Positions 9,078-17,043 are shown, counted from the first letter of the stretch. The stretch is 39,893 nucleotides of DNA from Streptomyces aureus (GCF_001418135.1 NZ_LIPQ01000287.1:1-39893); one strand, 5' to 3'. Numbers and translations are program-made. The notes: generated by a model not told the origin, from the letters alone.

Positions 9078-9701
9078 ATGGATGCTCGCCACGTCCTGCC
9101 CGAGTTCACGGAGCGCACCAGCTACGGAACCCGGACCCTCGACCCCTACTCGAAGCTCCTCTCGTCCCGGATCGTCTTCCTCGGCACCCCGATCGACGAG
9201 ACGTCGGCCAACGACGTCATCGCCCAGCTCCTGTATCTGGACCACGCGGGCCCCGAGCAGGACATCTCGCTCTACATCAACTCCCCCGGCGGCTCGATCA
9301 GCGCCATGACCGCGATCTACGACACGATGCGCTCGCTCCATTGCGACGTGGAGACCACCTGCCTGGGCCAGGCCGTCTCCACCGCCGCCGTGCTGCTCTC
9401 CGCCGGCACCCCGGGCAAGCGCATGATGCTGCCGGGCGCCCGGATCACCCTGCGTCAGCCCGCCATGGACGAGCCCCTCCAGGGCCAGCCGAGCGACCTC
9501 GACATCCACGCCCGTGAACTGCTCCGCCTCCGCGCGCTGATGGCGGGGATGCTCACCGAGCACACGGGGCGGGACCGCGAACGCGTCGACGCCGACCTCG
9601 ACCGCCTGACGGTCCTGGACGCGCCGGCGGCGGTCGCGTACGGCCTGGTGGACCACGTGATCACGAGCCGGCGCGCGGGCGTCGGCGGGACGGCGAGGTG
9701 A
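9078..9701 (+). CDS. ClpP-like protein with degenerate catalytic triad
   Basis: 207 residues from the ATG at 9078, which has a near-perfect GGAGGT site seven bases upstream. The ClpP fold is unmistakable ([67 protein letters not shown]). Ser101 is at the nucleophile position. Where ClpP has His in the HQP motif this protein has Arg126 (RITLRQP), and alignment to E. coli ClpP around RDRFLSAPEAVEYG puts Leu177 at the catalytic Asp. Two of three catalytic residues are thus missing, as in ClpR-type subunits. It may form mixed rings with active ClpP subunits encoded elsewhere. It is followed after seven bases by a small gene. Confidence 0.9.
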   Translation: MDARHVLPEFTERTSYGTRTLDPYSKLLSSRIVFLGTPIDETSANDVIAQLLYLDHAGPEQDISLYINSPGGSISAMTAIYDTMRSLHCDVETTCLGQAVSTAAVLLSAGTPGKRMMLPGARITLRQPAMDEPLQGQPSDLDIHARELLRLRALMAGMLTEHTGRDRERVDADLDRLTVLDAPAAVAYGLVDHVITSRRAGVGGTAR

Positions 9702-9708
9702 GCGGGCC

Positions 9709-10014
9709 GTGGTTCCCGAGCTGCCGCCGCTGCCCGCCCTGACCCGCGCCGAGAGTGAACTCGTCGACGCCTACCTCGAAGTGGTCGACCTGCTGGGGAA
9801 GATCAATCCATCCAGGGGTACGCATACCTATGGCGCACTGCGCGCGGCACAAGCCCTGGTGGGGCGGGCGGAGTCGCTTCTCCAAGCCCTGACGCTCATG
9901 CATATGCGGGGCGAGAGCGAGGTGCACGCGGACACACTGGCACGCGCGCTCAGGGTGTTGGACGGCGAGCGCCGAGCCGACCGCGTCACCGTCCCGCGCA
10001 CTCGGGCGAGTTGA
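9709..10014 (+). CDS. Small helical protein of unknown function, co-transcribed with the clpP-like gene
   Basis: 101 residues from a GTG seven bases after the clpP-like stop; GAGGTGAGCGG provides a ribosome site. No recognised domain. It looks largely alpha-helical (SELVDAYLEVVDLLGKI, ALRAAQALVGRAESLLQALTLMHMRG, TLARALRVLDG) with no signal peptide or membrane segment, and ends in a basic tail. Codon use is like its neighbours. The tight spacing suggests an operon and a possible partner or adaptor role for the ClpP-like protein, which is inference. Confidence 0.65.
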   Translation: MVPELPPLPALTRAESELVDAYLEVVDLLGKINPSRGTHTYGALRAAQALVGRAESLLQALTLMHMRGESEVHADTLARALRVLDGERRADRVTVPRTRAS

Positions 10015-10334
10015 CATTTCCGCGTGTCGTGTCGAGGGCCGGACGGCCGACGCGCACCGCAGAATCGCTCCCCCGTTCGGCGTAGTCGACGAGTCGACAT
10101 ATGTGCCGGGTGAGTTGCACAACAGGTGTACGCATTTGGCGGAATGGGGCGTTCCGTCGCTGGTGCGAGGCTCGTAGGCGAAACCTCTGAAGATCACAAA
10201 GGCTCTCTGTCCACCCGTATGGATCAGTCGTGAGGAGCCTCACATATCGCCGTTTCAGCTCGGATTTCGACCTCGGTGTGGGTCAAGATCCCTGTCGACG
10301 ACAAGCCCCCGCCACCACGGCGGGGCGGTCCGGG
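10015..10334. other. Intergenic region upstream of the riboswitch
   Basis: About 320 bases with no supportable gene on either strand. It should contain the promoter of the riboswitch-controlled cell-wall hydrolase. Seen: a TTGACA at 10011-10016 without a matching -10, a GTCGAC-GA-GTCGAC repeat at about 10085-10098, an interrupted inverted repeat GTGAGG-AG-CCTCAC at 10230-10243, and a TATGGA at 10218-10223. None can be assigned firmly. Confidence 0.4.
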
Positions 10335-10532
10335 CGGACGCCGAGTCCTGCCGCTGTCCCGGACGTCTGGTCGACAGGATTGGATCGGCAGGAGTGGAGG
10401 ACCCGATTTTTACGGGGCGTACGCGCTGTTCCGGCAGCGGGGCCGTCCCTTGGGGTGAAGCCGCGTCAGCGGCCGGGCATCTTCGCCAGCCCGAACCCGA
10501 CAGGTCATCCTTCGCAGGCGGCTGACGAAGGG
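10335..10532 (+). promoter_or_regulatory. ydaO-type c-di-AMP riboswitch
   Basis: The leader carries the conserved ydaO/yuaA elements in order: CGCCGAGTCCTG (10339-10350), a TCCTGCCG / CGGCAGGA stem (10346-10353 with 10386-10393), GGAGGACCC (10396-10404), CTTGGGGTGAAG (10449-10460), then CCCGAACCCGACAGGTCA (10490-10507) and GCAGGCGGC (10514-10522). Terminal P1 pairing is CGCC with GGCG. It ends against GAAGGG, the ribosome site of the NlpC/P60 gene. In actinobacteria this class precedes cell-wall hydrolase genes and senses c-di-AMP, which fits. Outer limits are approximate. Confidence 0.85.
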
Positions 10533-10538
10533 TTGCGC

Positions 10539-11015
10539 ATGACTGCGCAGATGCACGTCCCGTCCCTGCTGTCCCGGGCCGGAGCCGTCTCGGCTCTCAC
10601 CCTCGCCGCCGTCGGCGGCACGCTGTTCGCACCCGGTGCGGCAACGGAGGCCCAGGCAGCCACCACGCACGCGAACAAGGCACTGAGCGTCGCCGCGTCC
10701 AAGAAGGGAGCTCCGTACCGGTACGGGAGCACCGGACCATCGAGGTTCGACTGCTCCGGCCTGACGCTCTACGCGTACAAGCAGGCGGGCAAGTCGCTGC
10801 CCCGCACCGCGCAGCAGCAGTACAACAAGACCCGGCACATCTCCGCCTCCACCAGGCAGAAGGGGGACCTGGTCTTCTTCCACTCCGGCGGGAGGGTCTA
10901 TCACGTGGGTATCTACGCCGGCGGCGGCAAGATCTGGCACTCGCCCAAGACGGGTTCCTGGGTGAAGCTCGACAAGATCTGGTCGTCGAAGGTCTCCTAC
11001 GGCCGCGTCCGCTGA
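10539..11015 (+). CDS. Secreted NlpC/P60 family peptidoglycan endopeptidase
   Basis: 158 residues. A signal peptide (hydrophobic AVSALTLAAVGGTLFAPGAA, likely cleavage after AQA at residue 40) is followed directly by a single NlpC/P60 domain. The catalytic Cys72 lies in RFDCSGL, the general-base His122 in VYHVGIY and a third polar His134 in IWHSPK. Such enzymes cut stem peptides of peptidoglycan, usually the D-Glu-mDAP bond. There is no coiled-coil, LysM or SH3 region, so this is a minimal member. The ATG at 10539 has GAAGGG upstream; a second Met at residue 5 is possible. Expression should follow c-di-AMP through the riboswitch just upstream. Confidence 0.92.
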   Translation: MTAQMHVPSLLSRAGAVSALTLAAVGGTLFAPGAATEAQAATTHANKALSVAASKKGAPYRYGSTGPSRFDCSGLTLYAYKQAGKSLPRTAQQQYNKTRHISASTRQKGDLVFFHSGGRVYHVGIYAGGGKIWHSPKTGSWVKLDKIWSSKVSYGRVR

Positions 11016-11133
11016 TCAGGCGGCGGTAGCGGTCCGTTCGTGGGGGGGGTGCGGTGGCGCCGCCGTACCCCTGACCGCCGACGGGACCGACCGGACCCCC
11101 GACGGGGGGGGCTCCGGTTCGCAGGATGCCGAG

Positions 11134-11373
11134 ATGACACTCGATCAAGCTCTGGTCGACGCCGCCATAGCCCGGCTCGACCGCCGCTGGACGCCCGACG
11201 AGCCGGGCGGGGCCGCCGCCGTCCATCTCGACGACGGACGGATCCTGACCGGTGCCGGCCTCGACCACCTCGACGCCGGGGTGACCCTGTGCCCCCGCCC
11301 CTCGGGCGCCCGGGACCCGACTACACGGCCCCTTGACAGCTCACCACGGGGGCCGTGGTCCACGGCAGGGTGA
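11134..11373 (+). pseudogene. Truncated cytidine-deaminase-like gene
   Basis: The 79-codon frame begins like actinobacterial cytidine deaminases: MTLDQALVDAAIARLDRRW, then GGAAAVHLDDGRILTGAGLDHLDAGVTLCP. In intact relatives this is followed by the zinc motif (HE/CETGA) and PCGVC. Here the similarity stops right after VTLC, continues as unrelated PRPSGARDPTTRP, and the frame runs into the convergent ATPase gene. Both zinc-binding motifs are missing, so no deaminase activity is expected. It appears to be a 3'-deleted remnant. Family assignment is from memory of the N-terminal pattern and is moderately sure. Confidence 0.55.
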
Positions 11374-11770
11374 TCCAGACGGTCTTGCCGCCGTCCTCCG
11401 TCGGGGTGACCGACAGCCGGCCCCCGGCCTCCGCCGCCAGGACGCGGATGATGGCCATGCCCCGCCCGTTGTCCTGCTGGACCGCCGCAGGCAGGCGGCG
11501 CGGCCGGCGCGGATGGCTGTCGGTGACGCCGACGTGGAGCCGCTCCTCGCGCTCCAGGCGGACGTCGACCGTGAAGGTGGGCGACTGGCCGAGGGTGTGC
11601 AGGACGGCGTTGGTCGCCAGTTCGGAGACGATCAGCCGGATCGAGTCCGCGATCTCCGCGGCATCGTCCAGGCCCCAGCCCACGAGGACGTCCGCGACGT
11701 ACCGGCGGGCCGTGGGGACCGAGGCGGGATCGCTCGGCAGCGTGACGGATGCTTCCTGGTGATCTGCCAT
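11321..11770 (-). CDS. ATP-binding protein of the RsbW/anti-sigma histidine-kinase-like ATPase type
   Basis: 149 residues from the ATG at 11770. A GHKL (HATPase_c_2) fold: N box in IRLIVSELATNAVLH, G1 box in DNGRGMAII, and a closing TEDGGKTVWITL strand. Streptomyces has dozens of such stand-alone domains, some acting as anti-sigma factor kinases; neither the target sigma factor nor an anti-anti-sigma partner is encoded nearby, so the role is open. Upstream extension of the frame lacks family similarity, hence the internal ATG. The 3' end overlaps the remnant deaminase frame by 53 bases on the opposite strand. Confidence 0.85.
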   Translation of the reverse strand: MADHQEASVTLPSDPASVPTARRYVADVLVGWGLDDAAEIADSIRLIVSELATNAVLHTLGQSPTFTVDVRLEREERLHVGVTDSHPRRPRRLPAAVQQDNGRGMAIIRVLAAEAGGRLSVTPTEDGGKTVWITLPWTTAPVVSCQGAV

Positions 11771-11926
11771 GGCGACGCTGTCCCTTTCCCACCGGGGCCA
11801 CCGCCCCGGATTGCGCTTCGCGTCAGAGTGCCACCGATCGTGCCGCGCCGTGCGGCGTTCCACCAAGATATGTCCCCATCTGTCGCCCGAAGCGGTGAAC
11901 TCTGCTGCCCGGGAACGCTCTTGGGC

Positions 11927-13108
11927 CTACCGGGCGTCGGGCGCGGTACGCAGGACCGTCCGGACCGCGTGCTCGATCTGCGCGTCGGTCAGATCGGCGC
12001 GGGCCGTGAGCCGCAGCCGCGAGATGCCGTCGGGGACGGACGGGGGCCGGAAGCAGCCGACCGCCAGACCCTGTTCCCGGCAGTCCGCCGCCCAGCCCAG
12101 GGCCGCCTCCGGTGACGGCGCGCGCACCGAGACGACGGCCGCGTCGGGCCGGGCCGCCGTGAGACCGGCCTCGGTGAGCAGCCGGTGCAGCGTGGTCGCG
12201 ACGGTACGGGCCCGCTCGGCGAGGCCCGGTTCGGCCCTGATCAGACGCAGGCTCGCGAGCGCGCCGCCCGCGGCGGCCGGGGCGAGACCGGTGTCGAAGA
12301 TGAAGGTGCGGGCCGCGTTCACCAGGTGCTCGATCACCCGGGCCGGGCCGAGGACGGCACCGCCCTGGCTGCCGAGGGACTTGGAGAGGGTCAGGGTGGC
12401 GACGACGTCCTCGTCGCCCGCGAGTCCGGCCTCGTGGAGGGCGCCCCGACCGCCTTCGCCGAGGACGCCGAAGCCATGGGCGTCGTCCACCACGAGTCCG
12501 GCGCCGTGCGCGCGGCAGGCTTCCGCGAGCTCGGGCAGCGGGGCCTTGTCGCCGTCGACGGAGAAGACGGAGTCGCTGACGACCAGGGCCCGCCGGCCGG
12601 GGTGCGCGCCGAGGGTCTTGCGTACGGCCTCGGGTTCGGTGTGCGGTACGACGGCGGTCTCGGCGCGGGCCAGGCGGCAGCCGTCCACGATCGAGGCGTG
12701 GTTGGAGGCGTCGGAGACGATCAGGGAGTCCCGGGCGCCGAGCGCGGTGAGCGCGGCGAGGTTGGCGGTGTAGCCGGAGGAGAAGACGAGGGCCGCCTCG
12801 AATCCGCAGAACTCGGCGAGCTCGCGCTCGAGCCGGGTGTGCAGCCGGGTGGTGCCGGTGACGAGCCGCGAGCCCGTGGAGCCGGCGCCCCAGCGCCTGG
12901 CCGCGTCGGCCGCCGCCTCGGTGACCTCCGGGCGGCGGGTGAGGCCCAGGTAGTCGTTGCCCGCCAGGTCGAGGAGGTCCGACTCGGCGGCCCGTGGCCG
13001 CAGCGTACGGACGAGACCGGCGTCCGCCCGGCGGCGCGCCTCGGCGTCGGTCCAGTCGAACGCGGTACGGCGGGGGCCCGCGGCCCGTGCGTCGTCGGCC
13101 TGTGGCAT
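11927..13108 (-). CDS. bioF: 8-amino-7-oxononanoate synthase
   Basis: 393-residue fold-type I PLP enzyme that condenses pimeloyl-thioester with L-alanine, the first committed ring-forming step of biotin synthesis. Seen: LLDLAGNDYLGLTRRPEV, GAGSTGSRLVTGTTRLHTRLE, the cofactor segment DDAHGFGVLGEGGRG, the Schiff-base Lys in TLSKSLGSQGG and the C-terminal RLRLTARADLT. The ATG at 13108 follows AAAAGGAT. Divergent from bioBAD with 143 bases between the starts, so the two units probably share control. AONS rather than KBL is favoured by the bio context. Confidence 0.93.
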   Translation of the reverse strand: MPQADDARAAGPRRTAFDWTDAEARRRADAGLVRTLRPRAAESDLLDLAGNDYLGLTRRPEVTEAAADAARRWGAGSTGSRLVTGTTRLHTRLERELAEFCGFEAALVFSSGYTANLAALTALGARDSLIVSDASNHASIVDGCRLARAETAVVPHTEPEAVRKTLGAHPGRRALVVSDSVFSVDGDKAPLPELAEACRAHGAGLVVDDAHGFGVLGEGGRGALHEAGLAGDEDVVATLTLSKSLGSQGGAVLGPARVIEHLVNAARTFIFDTGLAPAAAGGALASLRLIRAEPGLAERARTVATTLHRLLTEAGLTAARPDAAVVSVRAPSPEAALGWAADCREQGLAVGCFRPPSVPDGISRLRLTARADLTDAQIEHAVRTVLRTAPDAR

Positions 13109-13251
13109 TCGGCGATCCTTTTGTAGGCAGCGCACAGACCCTAACCGGATGATGCCGAGGTCGGGATGTGGTCATCCACACACCTCTATCGGAGGCGTTT
13201 GTTCGGATCCTCCTTGGCCGGGGGGTGGGCGGTAGGCGAGGATCAGCGCTT
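13109..13251. promoter_or_regulatory. Divergent bioF / bioB promoter region
   Basis: Holds both biotin promoters. The inverted repeat TGTGG-TCAT-CCACA at 13167-13180 lies near the middle and is the best operator candidate. A minus-strand TAGGGT (13145-13140) may be the bioF -10. In actinobacteria biotin genes are often under the TetR repressor BioQ; I cannot match its site here. Confidence 0.45.
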
Positions 13252-14508
13252 ATGGACCTGCTGAACACGCTGGTGGAGAAGGGGCTGCGGCGCGAGCTGC
13301 CGACCCGTGAAGAAGCGCTCGCCGTCCTGGCGACCTCCGACGACGAACTGCTCGATGTGGTGGCGGCGGCCGGCAAGGTGCGCCGTCAGTGGTTCGGGCG
13401 GCGGGTGAAGCTCAACTACCTGGTCAACCTGAAGTCGGGCCTGTGCCCCGAGGACTGCTCGTACTGCTCGCAGCGGCTCGGCTCCAAGGCCGAGATCCTC
13501 AAGTACACCTGGCTGAAGCCGGACGAGGCGTCCCAGGCCGCCGCCGCGGGTGTCGCGGGCGGGGCCAAGCGGGTCTGTCTGGTCGCGAGCGGCCGCGGTC
13601 CGACGGACCGGGACGTCGAGCGGGTCGGCAGGACCATCGAGGCCATCAAGGAGCAGAACGAGGGCGTCGAGGTGTGTGCCTGTCTGGGCCTGCTCTCGGA
13701 CGGCCAGGCGGAGCGGCTGAAGGAGGCCGGCGCCGACGCGTACAACCACAACCTGAACACGTCCGAGGCGACGTACGCCGGAATCACCAAGACCCACACG
13801 TACGCGGACCGGGTGGACACCGTGCAGAAGGCGCACGCCGCCGGTCTGTCGGCCTGCTCGGGTCTGATCGCGGGCATGGGCGAGACCGACGAGGACCTCG
13901 TCGACGTCGTGTACGCGCTGCGCGAGCTCGACTCGGACTCGGTGCCGGTCAACTTCCTCATCCCCTTCGAGGGGACGCCGCTCGCCAAGGAGTGGAACCT
14001 CACCCCGCAGCGCTGCCTGCGGATCCTGGCGATGGTGCGGTTCGTCTGCCCCGACGTCGAGGTGCGGATCGCGGGCGGCCGTGAGGTGCACCTGCGCTCG
14101 ATGCAGCCGCTCGCGCTGAACATCGCGAACTCGATCTTCCTCGGCGACTACCTGACGAGTGAGGGCCAGGCCGGCCAGGCCGACCTGGACATGATCGCGG
14201 ACGCGGGCTTCGAGGTGGAGGGCGCGGGCACGACGACGCTCCCGAAGCACCGTGCGGACGCGCTCGCCGCGGCGGGTGGCGGCTGTGGTTCCAAGGCGTC
14301 GGCGGGCTGCGGCTCGCACGACGCCGCGGAGGGCGCGGGCTGCGGCTCGCACGCCGAGGCCGGCGGCGGCTGTGGTCCGTGCGGCGGTCACGCCGCGCCC
14401 GCGCCCGCCGAGGCGCCGACGGCCGAGGCCGCCGCGAACACCGCTCGGACCGACCTGGTGGCGGTACGCCGCCGGGGCGCCGGTACGGACCTCGCACCGA
14501 ATGCGTAA
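13252..14508 (+). CDS. bioB: Biotin synthase with Cys/Gly/His-rich C-terminal tail
   Basis: 418 residues. Radical SAM enzyme that inserts sulfur into dethiobiotin. The CxxxCxxC cluster ligand motif is CPEDCSYC (Cys65, 69, 72); further BioB marks are YNHNLNT, the [2Fe-2S] cysteines in VCLVASGRG and VCACLGLLS, and GGREVHLRS. The catalytic core ends near residue 340. The last about 75 residues are an extension with repeated CGS, CGSH and CGPCGGH units followed by an Ala/Pro-rich stretch, absent from the about 346-residue E. coli enzyme. The ATG at 13252 follows GCGAGGAT. First gene of bioBAD; its stop overlaps bioA by eight bases. Confidence 0.95.
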   Translation: MDLLNTLVEKGLRRELPTREEALAVLATSDDELLDVVAAAGKVRRQWFGRRVKLNYLVNLKSGLCPEDCSYCSQRLGSKAEILKYTWLKPDEASQAAAAGVAGGAKRVCLVASGRGPTDRDVERVGRTIEAIKEQNEGVEVCACLGLLSDGQAERLKEAGADAYNHNLNTSEATYAGITKTHTYADRVDTVQKAHAAGLSACSGLIAGMGETDEDLVDVVYALRELDSDSVPVNFLIPFEGTPLAKEWNLTPQRCLRILAMVRFVCPDVEVRIAGGREVHLRSMQPLALNIANSIFLGDYLTSEGQAGQADLDMIADAGFEVEGAGTTTLPKHRADALAAAGGGCGSKASAGCGSHDAAEGAGCGSHAEAGGGCGPCGGHAAPAPAEAPTAEAAANTARTDLVAVRRRGAGTDLAPNA

Positions 14509-15781
14509 CGACGAACTCATCGCCCTGGACCGGGCCCACGTCTGGCATCCGTATGGTCCCATGCCGGGCCGTACGGACCCGCTGGTCGTGGAGTCCGCGT
14601 CCGGTGTACGGCTCCGGCTCGCCGAACCCGTCGAGGGCCGGGGTGAGTTGATCGACGGCATGTCCTCCTGGTGGTCGGCGGTCCACGGCTACAACCACCC
14701 GGTGCTCAACGAGGCGGTGCGCGGCCAGCTGGACCGGATGAGTCATGTGATGTTCGGCGGGCTCACCCACGAGCCCGCCGTGCGGCTCGCCGCCCGGCTC
14801 GTCGAGATCACCCCCGAGCCGCTGCGGCACGTCTTCCTCAGCGACTCGGGCTCCGTCTCCGTCGAGGTCGCGGTCAAGATGTGCCTGCAGTACTGGCGCT
14901 CGCTGGGCCGCCCCGAGAAGCAACGCATGTTCACCTGGCGCGGCGGGTACCACGGGGACACCTGGCAGCCGATGTCCGTGTGCGACCCCGACGGCGGGAT
15001 GCACGAGCTGTGGACCGGCGTCCTCCAGCCGCAGGTGTTCGTGGACGCCCCGCCGGTCACCTACGAGGAGTCGTACGCGGAGCTGCTGCGGACCGAGATC
15101 GGGAAGCACGCGCACGAGCTGGCCGCGGTGATCGTGGAGCCGGTGGTGCAGGGCGCGGGCGGGATGCGCTTCCACGACCCGGAGTACCTCCGGGTGCTCC
15201 GCGAGGCCTGCGACGCGCACGACGTGCTGCTCGTGTTCGACGAGATCGCCACCGGATTCGGGCGTACGGGCACGCTGTTCGCCGCCGACCAGGTGGGGGT
15301 CTCGCCCGATGTCATGTGCCTGGGCAAAGCGCTGACCGGCGGATACCTGTCGATGGCGGCGACCCTCAGCACGAGCCGGGTCGCCGACGGGATCTCGCGG
15401 GGCGAGGTCCCGGTGCTCGCGCACGGGCCGACCTTCATGGGCAATCCGCTGGCCTCGGCGGTGGCCTGCGCCTCCATCGACCTGCTGCTCTCGCAGGACT
15501 GGCAGGTCGAGGTGAAGCGGATCGAGGCCGGACTGCGGGAGGGGCTCGCCCCCGCCGCCGAACTGCCCGGCGTCCGCGAGGTGCGGGTGCTCGGCGCGAT
15601 CGGCGTCGTCCAGCTCGACCACCCGGTCGACATGGCGGCGGCGACACGGGCCGCGGTCCGGGAGGGTGTGTGGGTACGCCCGTTCCGGGATCTCATCTAC
15701 ACGATGCCGCCGTACGTGACGGGCGACGAGGACCTGGCCCGCATCTGCGCCGCGGTGCTCGCGGCGGCGGTCGCGGGCTGA
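14501..15781 (+). CDS. bioA: Adenosylmethionine-8-amino-7-oxononanoate aminotransferase
   Basis: 426-residue PLP aminotransferase making 7,8-diaminopelargonate with SAM as amino donor. Diagnostic segments: VWHPYGPM near the N-terminus, [19 protein letters not shown], the [14 protein letters not shown] motif, [12 protein letters not shown], the PLP Lys in [13 protein letters not shown], and [15 protein letters not shown]. The ATG at 14501 lies inside the end of bioB, so translation is coupled. Sits between bioB and bioD in pathway order. Confidence 0.95.
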   Translation: MRNDELIALDRAHVWHPYGPMPGRTDPLVVESASGVRLRLAEPVEGRGELIDGMSSWWSAVHGYNHPVLNEAVRGQLDRMSHVMFGGLTHEPAVRLAARLVEITPEPLRHVFLSDSGSVSVEVAVKMCLQYWRSLGRPEKQRMFTWRGGYHGDTWQPMSVCDPDGGMHELWTGVLQPQVFVDAPPVTYEESYAELLRTEIGKHAHELAAVIVEPVVQGAGGMRFHDPEYLRVLREACDAHDVLLVFDEIATGFGRTGTLFAADQVGVSPDVMCLGKALTGGYLSMAATLSTSRVADGISRGEVPVLAHGPTFMGNPLASAVACASIDLLLSQDWQVEVKRIEAGLREGLAPAAELPGVREVRVLGAIGVVQLDHPVDMAAATRAAVREGVWVRPFRDLIYTMPPYVTGDEDLARICAAVLAAAVAG

Positions 15782-15809
15782 CCGGCAGAACAGCAGGACA
15801 GGGAGAACA

Positions 15810-16544
15810 GTGGGAATCATCGTCGTCAGCGGTACGGGCACGGAGATCGGCAAGACCGTCGTCACCGCCGCCGTGGCCGCCGTCGCCACCGCCGCCGGCC
15901 GCACGGTCGCCGTCCTCAAGCCCGCGCAGACCGGCGTCGGGCCGGACGAGCGCGGTGACGCGGACGAGGTCGTCCGGCTCTCGGGTGCCGTGGGCTCCGC
16001 CGAGCTGGGCCGTTTCCCGGAGCCGCTGGCCCCGGGGACGGCGGCCCGGCGGGCCGGGCTCGCCCCGGTCGGGCCCGCGGAGGTCGCCGAGGCCGCGCGG
16101 AAGCTGGCCGCCGAGCACGACCTGGTGCTCGTCGAGGGCGCGGGCGGGCTCCTCGTCCGCTTCGACGAGGAGGGCGGCACGCTCGCGGACGCGGCGGCGC
16201 TGCTCGGCGCACCCGTGCTCGTGGTCGCCCCCGCCGGTCTGGGGACGCTCAACTCCACGACGCTGACGGCGGAGGCGCTGCGGGCGCGCGGGATCGAGCA
16301 GCTGGGCGTGGTGATCGGCAGCTGGCCGGACGCGCCGGACCTGGCGATGCGCTGCAACCTGGCGGACCTGCCGCGGGAGGCGGGCGCGCCGCTCCTCGGG
16401 GCCGTACCGGAGGGATCGGGGTCGCTCGGCCCGGCGGAGTTCCGGGCGGCGGCGGGCGGCTGGCTCGCGTCGGCGCTGGGCGGCACGTGGGACGCGGAGG
16501 CGTTCCGGGAGCGGTTCGCGGAGCCGTACGCGGGAGCTTCGTGA
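15810..16544 (+). CDS. bioD: Dethiobiotin synthetase
   Basis: 244 residues. ATP-dependent ureido-ring closure of diaminopelargonate with CO2. P-loop SGTGTEIGKTVVTAA (residues 7-21), KPAQTGV (carbamate/substrate Lys), and VEGAGGLLVRF with PVLVVAPAGLGTLN complete the family pattern. GTG start at 15810 with GGGAG just upstream, 28 bases after bioA. The last codons fall in the first copy of a degenerate tandem repeat that continues into the intergenic region. Confidence 0.95.
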   Translation: MGIIVVSGTGTEIGKTVVTAAVAAVATAAGRTVAVLKPAQTGVGPDERGDADEVVRLSGAVGSAELGRFPEPLAPGTAARRAGLAPVGPAEVAEAARKLAAEHDLVLVEGAGGLLVRFDEEGGTLADAAALLGAPVLVVAPAGLGTLNSTTLTAEALRARGIEQLGVVIGSWPDAPDLAMRCNLADLPREAGAPLLGAVPEGSGSLGPAEFRAAAGGWLASALGGTWDAEAFRERFAEPYAGAS

Positions 16545-16657
16545 CGCAGGACGCGGGAGCCTCGTAGCGCGGGAAGCGGGGCTCGTGAAGCGGACGCGGG
16601 GCTCGTGGCAGGACCCGGGGCTCGTGAAGCAGGACGCGGGAGCCTCGGACCGAGGGA
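16529..16657. repeat. Degenerate tandem repeat spanning the bioD stop
   Basis: Six imperfect units of 19-24 bases built on CGCGGG(A)GC(C)TCGTGAAGCAGGA, starting at 16529, 16552, 16576, 16595, 16614 and 16635. Copy 1 holds the bioD C-terminus and stop codon. No gene is seen between 16545 and 16688. Confidence 0.75.
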
Positions 16658-16676
16658 CGCGCGTGCCTCCACTCCG

Positions 16677-16688
16677 TAGGCTGGAGGC
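16677..16688 (+). promoter_or_regulatory. Probable leaderless -10 element of the VOC gene
   Basis: TAGGCT (16677-16682) ends six bases before the ATG at 16689, the spacing of leaderless Streptomyces transcripts. GGAGG also lies there but is too close to the start to be a normal ribosome site. No clear -35. Confidence 0.5.
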
Positions 16689-17033
16689 ATGCGCGCTCAC
16701 GTTCAGGAGATCGTCTTCGACTGTGCCGATCCGGCCGCCCTGGTCCGGTTCTGGGCAGGGCTCCTCGGCGGTGCTCCGGTCGACCGGAGCGGCGACTGGT
16801 CGTACGTGGACCCGCCGGATTTCGTCCGGCTCGCCTTCCAGCGGGTGCCGGAGGGCAAGGCCGTGAAGAACCGCGTCCATCTCGACCTGGAGGTCGAGGA
16901 CCCGGTCCTGGCCGCCGACGAGGCGCTGCCCGCGGGCGCGTCCACGGTCGGCGGTCTCGTGACGGACGAGCAGGGCTCCTTCCAGGTCATGCGGGACCCG
17001 GAGGGCAACGAGTTCTGCTTCGTGACCGGCTGA
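16689..17033 (+). CDS. VOC (glyoxalase-fold) family protein
   Basis: 114 residues, one vicinal-oxygen-chelate module pair: VQEIVFDCADPAALVRFWAGLLG (first beta-alpha unit), VHLDLEVEDP, and the closing FQVMRDPEGNEFCFV. Members bind metals and act as lyases, dioxygenases or drug-binding proteins; substrate cannot be deduced. The His in VHLDLEV and the Glu in EGNEFC are at usual metal positions. Followed after ten bases by the methyltransferase gene, so likely co-transcribed. Confidence 0.85.
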   Translation: MRAHVQEIVFDCADPAALVRFWAGLLGGAPVDRSGDWSYVDPPDFVRLAFQRVPEGKAVKNRVHLDLEVEDPVLAADEALPAGASTVGGLVTDEQGSFQVMRDPEGNEFCFVTG

Positions 17034-17043
17034 GGAGGCTCCG

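Noticed and set aside
8579-9517. 312-codon forward open frame from 8579
   Set aside because: Antisense to the antitoxin gene and out of frame through the ClpP-like gene; no ribosome site.
14000-16690. 896-codon minus-strand open frame across bioB-bioA-bioD
   Set aside because: Runs through the complement of three conserved co-directional genes. No domain pattern, Pro/Arg/Ser-rich.
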